A stretch of 11,691 nucleotides of DNA, taken from assembly GCA_037138595.1 (NCBI GenBank), contig JBAXIB010000033.1, forward strand, positions 1 to 11,691, read 5' to 3'. The translations under genes were made by a program, and so were the position numbers. Positions 6,302 to 11,691 of this stretch are shown in pieces. The DNA is from UBA4742 sp037138595. GTDB lineage: Bacteria; Actinomycetota; Acidimicrobiia; Acidimicrobiales; Acidimicrobilacustridaceae. The notes under the pieces were generated by a model. That model worked only from the letters and a program-made list of their open reading frames with translations. It made no database searches and had not been told where the DNA came from. Numbering within the stretch: position 1 is the first letter of the stretch; each line of letters begins with the position of its first letter.

Positions 6302-6345
6302 GTTGACGTATCATCTACTATAGTGGACACATCAACTATCTGCAA
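6302..6345. promoter_or_regulatory. Divergent yceI/marR promoter region with overlapping MarR operator candidate
   Basis: On the - strand TTGCAG (6345-6340), 17 bases and TATAGT (6322-6317) form a strong promoter for the YceI-family gene, with a start near 6310. The -10 lies in the palindrome ACTATAGT (6317-6324), so TATAGT is also present on the + strand at 6319-6324 and may serve the regulator gene, although no good -35 is seen there. Two near-identical direct repeats, CATCTACTAT (6312-6321) and CATCAACTAT (6330-6339), lie 18 bases apart. An imperfect inverted repeat, GTTGACGTATC (6302-6312) with GACACATCAAC (6326-6336), matches at 9 of 11 positions. A dimeric MarR protein bound here would block both genes. 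Confidence 0.6.
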
Positions 6346-6358
6346 CTAGGGTTTTGTG

Positions 6359-6871
6359 ATGGACGACGTTCAATGGTTGACCGAGTCCGAACAGCGGGCG
6401 TGGCGTGGGTTGCAATTCATGCAGATGCAACTCGAAGGCGAACTCGCCCGCCAGCTCGCAGCCGACTCGGGGCTGTCGTATCCTGATTACGTCGTGCTCG
6501 TCGGATTGACCGATCGGCCCGACGGCCGGATGCGTCTCTTTGAGCTCGGCGCGGTTCTCGGCTGGGAGAAAAGTCGGCTGTCCCACCATGTCACTCGCAT
6601 GGTTAAACGGGGCCTGGCGAACAAAGAATCCTGCGACGGCGACCGGCGCGGCGCCTACTTAGTCGTCACCCCGGAAGGACGCCAAGCACTCGAAGCCGCC
6701 GCGGCTGGACACGTCGCTGCAGTGCGGCGCCTCTTCGTCGACCAATTGACCCCGAGCCAACTCGAAACCATCGCGACGGCCGCCGAAGCAGTCGTCGCCG
6801 CAATCAATAAGATGCCAGGCGCCGCCGGCCAACATCAGCGCCTGAACGAACTTCTCACTGATCGTCGCTGA
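6359..6871 (+). CDS. MarR-family transcriptional regulator
   Basis: This 170-residue winged-helix regulator of the MarR family is expected to bind DNA as a dimer and release it on binding a small aromatic or oxidising ligand. Residues 1-30 form the N-terminal dimerisation helix. LSYPDYVVLVGLTDRPDGRMRLFELGAVL is the start of the helix-turn-helix region, WEKSRLSHHVTRMVKRGL the recognition helix, and DGDRRGAYLVVTPEGRQAL the wing with the conserved D-x-R-R. The C-terminal helices (about 105-150) complete the dimer interface. No cysteine occupies the typical OhrR sensing position near residue 20, so peroxide sensing of that kind is unlikely. The ATG at 6359 has an AGGG seven bases upstream; the GTG at 6356 is the alternative. 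It is divergent from the YceI-family gene, which with its own promoter is the likely target. Confidence 0.9.
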   Translation: MDDVQWLTESEQRAWRGLQFMQMQLEGELARQLAADSGLSYPDYVVLVGLTDRPDGRMRLFELGAVLGWEKSRLSHHVTRMVKRGLANKESCDGDRRGAYLVVTPEGRQALEAAAAGHVAAVRRLFVDQLTPSQLETIATAAEAVVAAINKMPGAAGQHQRLNELLTDRR

Positions 6872-6877
6872 AACATC

Positions 6878-6898
6878 GGGCGAGCCGTCCAATTTTTT
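6878..6898 (+). terminator. Intrinsic terminator of the MarR-family gene
   Basis: GGGCG (6878-6882), loop AGC and CGTCC (6886-6890) form a compact five-pair stem with one G-T pair. AA and six T residues (6893-6898) follow. It begins six bases after the stop codon. Confidence 0.5.
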
Positions 6899-7025
6899 GG
6901 GTGGTCAGTTCCGCCAAGAATCGACAAGTATTCGGAAAATCAGATGGTGGACAACGATGACGAAAGGCGCCGACACTTTTTGGGACAGAATCGTGCCGTT
7001 GGTTTTTAGGCGGCTGGCGTTTGAA

Positions 7026-7060
7026 GGGAAATCGCTGTGCTGGCGTCTGCGGCGTTTCCC
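7026..7060. other. Hairpin-forming inverted repeat
   Basis: GGGAAA-T-CGC (7026-7035) pairs with GCG-TTTCCC (7052-7060): nine pairs with one bulged T and a 16-base loop. No T-run follows. It could be an RNA structure in the leader of the downstream DUF2130 gene or a remnant; nothing decides between them. Confidence 0.35.
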
Positions 7061-7117
7061 ATCCTGACATCGACTAGGGCACCCATTTCGCTTTGATAGT
7101 TTCAGCAGTCGAATCGT

Positions 7118-7133
7118 GATTTGCCGGCAAATC
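7118..7133. promoter_or_regulatory. 16-bp perfect palindrome, candidate operator
   Basis: GATTTGCC followed directly by GGCAAATC is a perfect 16-base palindrome with no spacer, 86 bases upstream of the DUF2130 start codon. By chance about 0.2 such sites are expected in a window this long, so the evidence is suggestive only. It resembles a dimeric repressor site in form; the regulator is unknown. Confidence 0.35.
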
Positions 7134-7219
7134 GAGAACTCAACGTTTAGACGTCCCACATGGCTGAGAGAATCCAACAGTCACCATGATCGGCGAATAA
7201 AAAATTAGGAGCATCGGGT

Positions 7220-8518
7220 ATGCATGAGATCAAGTGTCCGCACTGCGGGGAAATGTTCACCATTGATGAGTCGGGATACGCCGACATCGTGAAACAGGTT
7301 CGCGATGAGTCATTCGAAAAAGACATTCACGATCGCCTCGAGCTAGCTAATCGCGAGAAGAAAACGGAGATCGAACTGGCTGAGGCCAAGATCAGTAAGG
7401 AGCTTGGTGAGGCAGCATCGAAGAAGGATGCAGAGATTGAGCGACTGAAAGCGGAATTGAAATCTAGTGCCGAGCTAGTCCAAGCGAAGGTCGCTGGAGA
7501 ATTTAAGGATGACGCGGTCAAAAAAGACGCGGAAATCGAACGGCTCAAGGCAGAAATGAATGCTGCAGGTATCACCAAGCAACTGGAGTTGAAAGAGGCG
7601 CTGAATGAGGTCGAAAAAGATCGCGACGATCTAAAGCGGGATCTTGAAGCCAAAGATTCCGAAAAAAAACTTCTCGAGATCTCTCTCAAAGACAAGTACG
7701 AGACTCAGATCAAAGATCGAGACGACACCATCGAGCGTCTGAAGGATCTGAAGGCAAAGCTCTCAACAAAGATGGTCGGCGAGACTCTCGAGCAACATTG
7801 TGAGATTGAGTTCAATAAGTTACGAGCCACGGCCTTCCCTGGTGCCTACTTTGAGAAAGATAACGATGCCAAGTCGGGAAGCAAGGGCGATTACATCTTC
7901 CGGGACTCCGATGATGGTGGAACGGAGTTCATCTCGATCATGTTCGAGATGAAAAACGAAAGTGACATGACCGCAACGAAGAAGAAGAACGAGGACTTCC
8001 TAAAGGAGCTCGACAAAGACCGCAATGAGAAGAAGTGTGAGTACGCAGTCCTCGTTTCCCTACTTGAGTCAGACAACGATCTCTACAACTCCGGGATCGT
8101 GGACTTCTCACACCGTTTTCCGAAGATGTATGTGATTCGGCCTCAATTCTTCATCCCCATGATCACGGTCCTTCGCGACGCCGCCCGCAACTCGCTGTCA
8201 TACAAAGCCGAACTTGCCCGCGTGAAAGAACAAAACCTTGACATCACTACCTTCGAAGATGATCTCGAACTTTTCAAAACCGCGTTCGCAAAAAACTACG
8301 ATCTGGCTTCGCGTAGGTTCAAGACAGCGATCGAGGAGATCGACAAGACCATCGATCACCTTCAGAAAACGAAAGACGCCTTGCTGGGTTCAGAAAACAA
8401 CCTCCGCCTCGCGAACAACAAAGCCGATGAGCTGACCATCAAGAAGCTTACGAAGGCCAACCCGACCATGGCAGCCAAGTTTTCCGGTTTGAACGGTGGC
8501 GATCCTGCAACGGATTAG
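7220..8518 (+). CDS. DUF2130 protein: CxxC motif, coiled coil and PD-(D/E)xK-like domain
   Basis: This 432-residue protein belongs, by its layout and C-terminal sequence, to the DUF2130 family, which is related to RmuC and restriction-endonuclease-like proteins. Residues 6-9 (CPHC) form half of a zinc-ribbon-like knuckle; no second CxxC is present. About residues 25-183 are a highly charged coiled coil in which KKDAEIERLKAE occurs twice (68-79 and 101-112). The conserved domain follows: GETLEQHCEIEFNKLR (187-202), then SGSKGDYIF with Asp224, and FEMKNES with Glu243 and Lys245, a plausible D...ExK nuclease core. RPQFFIPMI (307-315) is also typical, and a second coiled segment ends the protein. 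The start has AGGAG eight bases upstream. It lies 162 bases before recC on the same strand, so a DNA-processing role fits, but the family's activity is not established and the residues are assigned by eye. Confidence 0.85.
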   Translation: MHEIKCPHCGEMFTIDESGYADIVKQVRDESFEKDIHDRLELANREKKTEIELAEAKISKELGEAASKKDAEIERLKAELKSSAELVQAKVAGEFKDDAVKKDAEIERLKAEMNAAGITKQLELKEALNEVEKDRDDLKRDLEAKDSEKKLLEISLKDKYETQIKDRDDTIERLKDLKAKLSTKMVGETLEQHCEIEFNKLRATAFPGAYFEKDNDAKSGSKGDYIFRDSDDGGTEFISIMFEMKNESDMTATKKKNEDFLKELDKDRNEKKCEYAVLVSLLESDNDLYNSGIVDFSHRFPKMYVIRPQFFIPMITVLRDAARNSLSYKAELARVKEQNLDITTFEDDLELFKTAFAKNYDLASRRFKTAIEEIDKTIDHLQKTKDALLGSENNLRLANNKADELTIKKLTKANPTMAAKFSGLNGGDPATD

Positions 8519-8680
8519 CGATCCCGGAGTAACATCATTGGGCGGTCGGGGACCTCGTACTTTATTACTTCGACCTGTCAGCATTCCTGCGGCCAGTCGA
8601 CTTGGAGGGCTGACGGCAAGGGCGCTTAACGTCTCGGCGTTGTCGGCTATGTGCGGTTACCGTGCCAGTAGGTTGAAGCG

Positions 8681-11600
8681 ATGCTGACCGTGCGGGTGGC
8701 TTATCGGCCCGAGGATCTCCTTGACGATCTCCTCGCACAGCTCAATGTTCCGCCCGATGATCCGTTCGCTCAGGAATGGATATCGGTGCCGTCACTTGGG
8801 TTCCGCAGTTGGCTTCAGCTCCAGTTGGCGCAACGACTCGGTGCCAGCGGCCGTTCCGACGGGATCGTCGCCAACATCGATCTTCCGTTCCCGGGGTCGC
8901 TGCGTTGGACGGTGCTTCGCGCCCACAGCGCCTATCTGGGTCAGGTAGATCAGGATGATCCGTGGCAGGTTGACAGGTTGGTGTGGAGCGTCCTCCACGT
9001 GTTGTCTGAACCGCCGTCGGACTTGGACCCTCGACTGACTCGGGCCAAGCTGCCGCCAGGGGTGGCTTTGGCCAGCCGGGCGGGCCCCATCGCGGACCTG
9101 TTCGATCGCTACAGCGTGCATCGGCCAGACATGTTGGTGGCATGGCGCGCCGGTGATGATGTGGGGCCAGATTTCCAGCCTCTCGATGACGAGCGGCTCT
9201 GGCAGCCTCGGCTGTTCCGCGCGGTGTGCACGCACATCGCGGTCCGTCATGGGGTCACCGACACCCCTTCGGAGCGGCTTGTTGACGCACTCGGACTGAT
9301 TCGGTCGGGCGACCTAGCGGTCGACCAGGCCCCAGCGGGAGTGCTCCCACGTCGCATGTTCGTGTTCGGGCCGTCTGTCGTGCCAGCCGACATGGGGCCG
9401 ATCCTTGATGCGCTTGGCGTCCACCGGGAGGTGGCCGCCTTCTTGTTGTCGCCGGCAGCATCAGTGTCCCATCGACTGTCGCAGTCGGTGGCGGCACGAC
9501 ATCACGGTCAGCCTGGCCGGGCATCGTGGGCCTTCCCGAGGTCAAACCCGCAGGCGGTGATCGACGTCGAGCACCCGCTGTTGGCAAGTTGGGCAATCCG
9601 ACCGCTTGAGTCGGCGGTCCTCCTCGGCGCCGGTGGCGTCGTACCGGAACTCGTCAAAGCAGGCGATCGTGGCCCCGAGACGCTCCTCGGTCAGGTCCAA
9701 GCAGACCTCGAGGCCGGTTCAGTCTCCGAGAACGCCTGGTCTGGGCGAGCAGGCGATGGGTCTATCCGGATTCATCGTGCCCCCGGCCCGACCCGGCAGG
9801 TTGAGGTGCTTCGAGACGTCATCCTCGGTCTCCTCCGAGACCGGCCTGATCTGACCGAATCTGACATCGCAGTGGTGTGCCCGCAGCTCGACCTGTACGC
9901 GCCGGTCCTCGGTGCGGTGTTCGGTCCATCGGCGCAGCGGGCCGACCAGCCCCATGCTGGGGTGGTTCCCGCGCTGCGTTACACGGTGATCGACCGCAAT
10001 GCCCGGTCGCTTAACCCAGTCCTCGACGCAATGGCGAAGCTGCTCGATGTGCTCCCGGGCCGGTTTGATCTCGGCAGTGTCGGTGAGCTGCTCTATGCGA
10101 CGGCGGTTCGGGAACGGTTCGGTCTCACCGGCACCGATCTGGCGTTGCTGTCTGATTGGGTGGACCAGGCCTGTATTCGTTGGGGTTTGGACGGCGCGCA
10201 GCGGGAGCGGTGGGGCATCAACCCGGACTATCAATCCAATTCTTGGTCTGCTGGCATCGACCAGCTGATGATGGGGGTCGCGCTCGGAGACGACTTGCGT
10301 GACGCTCCGCTGCCAGGCGGCGACCCAACCGTTTCTGCGACTTGGAGCCATGCGTTGTCGGTGGGCGGCATCGCACCTGTGCTGCTCGGGGAAGGCGATA
10401 TCGGGTCTGCTGGCCGCCTCGCTGCTGCGTTGCGCAGTCTGGCGCACGTCCACCAGTTGCTCCAGAACGCTGAGAGCAGAACCCCGCAGGCGTGGTGCCA
10501 AGACCTGCGCACCGCCGCAGACCTGATGGTGGCTTCGCAACGGTTCGAGGACTGGCAACGAGCCCGTTTCGACGCGGCACTCGACGCGCTGCTCGCCGCG
10601 TCGTCTGGTCCCGATGGCGACGCGAGTGACATTCCAATCACCTATGGCGACCTGCGACGCCTGCTTGTCCCCGCGTTGGAAGGTTCGCGTGCCCGAGCCG
10701 ACATGGGCTACGGCTCGGTGGTGGTGGCCCGCCCGTCGCTGCTGGTTGGGGTTCCGTTCCGTGTGGTGTGCGTGCTCGGCTTGGACCAGGACGCGCTTCC
10801 CGGGGGGGCCTCGTCGGGTGACGATTTGGCGCACGTGGTTCCGTTCGTGGGTGACCGTGATCCACGCAGCGAGGCCCGAGCCGAACTGCTCGCTGCGTTG
10901 GGGTCGGCTCGCGATCACTTGGTGATCACCTGCACATCGACCGATGTGCGTACCAACGCGCCTGTGCCCGACTCTGTGCTGCTCGATGAGCTCATCGATC
11001 TGCTGTCAATCACGATGGGACTGTCGGTCGAGGAGCTGCGGGAGCCCGAGGTCGGCGTGGTGCGGACTCATCCCCGTCAGGCGTTCGACCGCCGCAACTT
11101 CATCAGCGATGGTCCCGCGCCGTTCAGTTTCGACCCGACAGCGCTCGCCGGCGCTTCTGCGCTGGCCTCCGCCGAGAACCAGCCCGTGGCCCAAAAGGAA
11201 CTGCTTGCCGGCCCGCTGGAACCGGCGGGCGACCCGGCGATGTCGATCGAGTTGTCGGAGCTCTTGTGGTTTTTCGCTCATCCCGTGAAGGCTTTTTTCA
11301 AAAACCGGCTCAACGTCACGGTGCCCAAGGTCTCCGAGGAGTCAGAGGCACAGCTGCCGACGTCGCTCGGGCCGCTCGACATCGCCGAGGTGGGCAGCAA
11401 CCTGCTGAAGGTGGGTTTGGAGCTCGCTAGCCCAGACGATGTGGTCGTTGACCCGGAGACCGGCGGGGCCGTCGCTCCGGTCCAAGCGGTCATCGACGGT
11501 TATCGGGCTCGTGGTTTGCTGCCACCGCCGGCATCGTCACAGCCCGAGATTGTTGAGATCTCCCTAGAGGTTTCGGCGATGTTGGCGATGGCCGAGCGCT

Positions 11601-11691
11601 ACGACGTCCGTCGCCCGGCCCTCATCGCCCATCCGGTCGATCTGCTGTTGCCCAGCGGGATTCGCTTGGTCGGCTCGGTCAACGGTTGCAT
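8681..11691 (+). CDS. recC: Exodeoxyribonuclease V subunit gamma (RecC), 3' end outside the window
   Basis: An open frame runs from the ATG at 8681 to the window edge: 1003 complete codons without a stop, against about 1100 residues for full RecC. RecC is the Chi-scanning, DNA-splitting subunit of the RecBCD helicase-nuclease that processes double-strand breaks and degrades foreign linear DNA. The N-terminus MLTVRVAYRPEDLLDDLL and DDPFAQEWISVPS, followed by GFRSWLQLQLAQRLG and IVANIDLPFPGS (about residues 63-74), parallels the E. coli protein and fixes the start. PFRVVCVLGLDQDALP (692-707) is the degenerate helicase-domain motif matching the E. coli VVCLLGMNDGVYP. IELSELLWFFAHPVKAFF (856-873) opens the C-terminal inactive nuclease-like domain. 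Only a weak AGG precedes the start codon. recB and recD are expected downstream. The gene looks clearly more GC-rich than everything to its left. The preceding gap (8519-8680) holds no gene or clear promoter. Confidence 0.93.
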   Translation, partial: MLTVRVAYRPEDLLDDLLAQLNVPPDDPFAQEWISVPSLGFRSWLQLQLAQRLGASGRSDGIVANIDLPFPGSLRWTVLRAHSAYLGQVDQDDPWQVDRLVWSVLHVLSEPPSDLDPRLTRAKLPPGVALASRAGPIADLFDRYSVHRPDMLVAWRAGDDVGPDFQPLDDERLWQPRLFRAVCTHIAVRHGVTDTPSERLVDALGLIRSGDLAVDQAPAGVLPRRMFVFGPSVVPADMGPILDALGVHREVAAFLLSPAASVSHRLSQSVAARHHGQPGRASWAFPRSNPQAVIDVEHPLLASWAIRPLESAVLLGAGGVVPELVKAGDRGPETLLGQVQADLEAGSVSENAWSGRAGDGSIRIHRAPGPTRQVEVLRDVILGLLRDRPDLTESDIAVVCPQLDLYAPVLGAVFGPSAQRADQPHAGVVPALRYTVIDRNARSLNPVLDAMAKLLDVLPGRFDLGSVGELLYATAVRERFGLTGTDLALLSDWVDQACIRWGLDGAQRERWGINPDYQSNSWSAGIDQLMMGVALGDDLRDAPLPGGDPTVSATWSHALSVGGIAPVLLGEGDIGSAGRLAAALRSLAHVHQLLQNAESRTPQAWCQDLRTAADLMVASQRFEDWQRARFDAALDALLAASSGPDGDASDIPITYGDLRRLLVPALEGSRARADMGYGSVVVARPSLLVGVPFRVVCVLGLDQDALPGGASSGDDLAHVVPFVGDRDPRSEARAELLAALGSARDHLVITCTSTDVRTNAPVPDSVLLDELIDLLSITMGLSVEELREPEVGVVRTHPRQAFDRRNFISDGPAPFSFDPTALAGASALASAENQPVAQKELLAGPLEPAGDPAMSIELSELLWFFAHPVKAFFKNRLNVTVPKVSEESEAQLPTSLGPLDIAEVGSNLLKVGLELASPDDVVVDPETGGAVAPVQAVIDGYRARGLLPPPASSQPEIVEISLEVSAMLAMAERYDVRRPALIAHPVDLLLPSGIRLVGSVNGC

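Larger units (their letters stand above)
6899..7219. other. Intergenic stretch without a convincing gene
   Basis: I see no gene in these 321 bases. The two short - strand open frames (6905-7177 and 6855-7070) have no recognisable motif, no ribosome binding site worth noting and protein-unlike composition. Visible structure: a hairpin at 7026-7060 and a 16-base palindrome at 7118-7133 (separate entries), plus the AGGAG at 7207-7211 that starts the next gene. A clear -35/-10 pair for that gene is not evident; TTGCCG (7121) with GTTTAG at an 18-19 base spacing is the best, weak candidate. Confidence 0.5.

Noticed and set aside
6905..7177. 90-codon - strand frame in the gap after the MarR-family gene
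   Set aside because: It has no motif and no ribosome binding site, and it crosses a hairpin and a palindrome; probably non-coding.
9719..10918. 399-codon open frame on the - strand
   Set aside because: It is antisense to recC, whose frame is continuous and matches known RecC motifs on both sides. Long antisense frames are expected in GC-rich genes.

Overview
The window reads as chromosomal DNA of a moderately GC-rich actinobacterium. Secreted proteins with long threonine-rich tails (runs of Thr mixed with Pro/Val/Ala), an apparently leaderless promoter, AAGGAG-type ribosome binding sites and a RecC-type exonuclease gene suggest Acidimicrobiia or a related freshwater or marine lineage. That placement is an inference from style; no rRNA or tRNA is present to confirm it. 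I see no CRISPR array, insertion sequence, integrase or phage gene.

Layout. Bases 68-1267 (+) encode a lipoprotein solute-binding protein of the LivJ/type-1 periplasmic-binding family, with no ABC permease in view. Converging on it (1393-2980, - strand) is an overlapping two-gene operon of paralogous stand-alone thioesterase-like alpha/beta hydrolases. Both carry a cysteine where a serine nucleophile is usual. Next come three + strand genes: a small exported single-IPT/TIG-domain protein (3102-3569) that stops exactly after an LPXTG-like PAFTG, an unrecognised 132-residue probable beta-strand protein (3840-4238), and a membrane-anchored pentapeptide-repeat protein (4360-5667), the last apparently from a leaderless promoter. 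A 21-bp exact repeat links the intergenic DNA at 3656 with the start of the 132-residue gene.

Bases 5713-6279 (-) and 6359-6871 (+) are a divergent pair: a YceI-family protein and a MarR-family regulator. They share a 79-bp control region in which a TTGCAG-N17-TATAGT promoter for the YceI gene is overlaid with direct and inverted repeats, a good candidate for an autoregulated MarR operator. A roughly 350-bp gap with a terminator, a hairpin and a 16-bp perfect palindrome follows. Then comes a DUF2130 protein (7220-8518; one CxxC, long coiled coil, PD-(D/E)xK-like core) and the start of recC (8681 to the window end, incomplete). recC looks clearly more GC-rich than the genes to its left, and recB and recD would be expected downstream.

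No complete new multi-gene system is evident. The most unusual items are the tandem Cys-thioesterase pair, the DUF2130-recC neighbourhood, the architecture of the yceI/marR control region, and the cluster of exported or unknown proteins between 3.1 and 5.7 kb.
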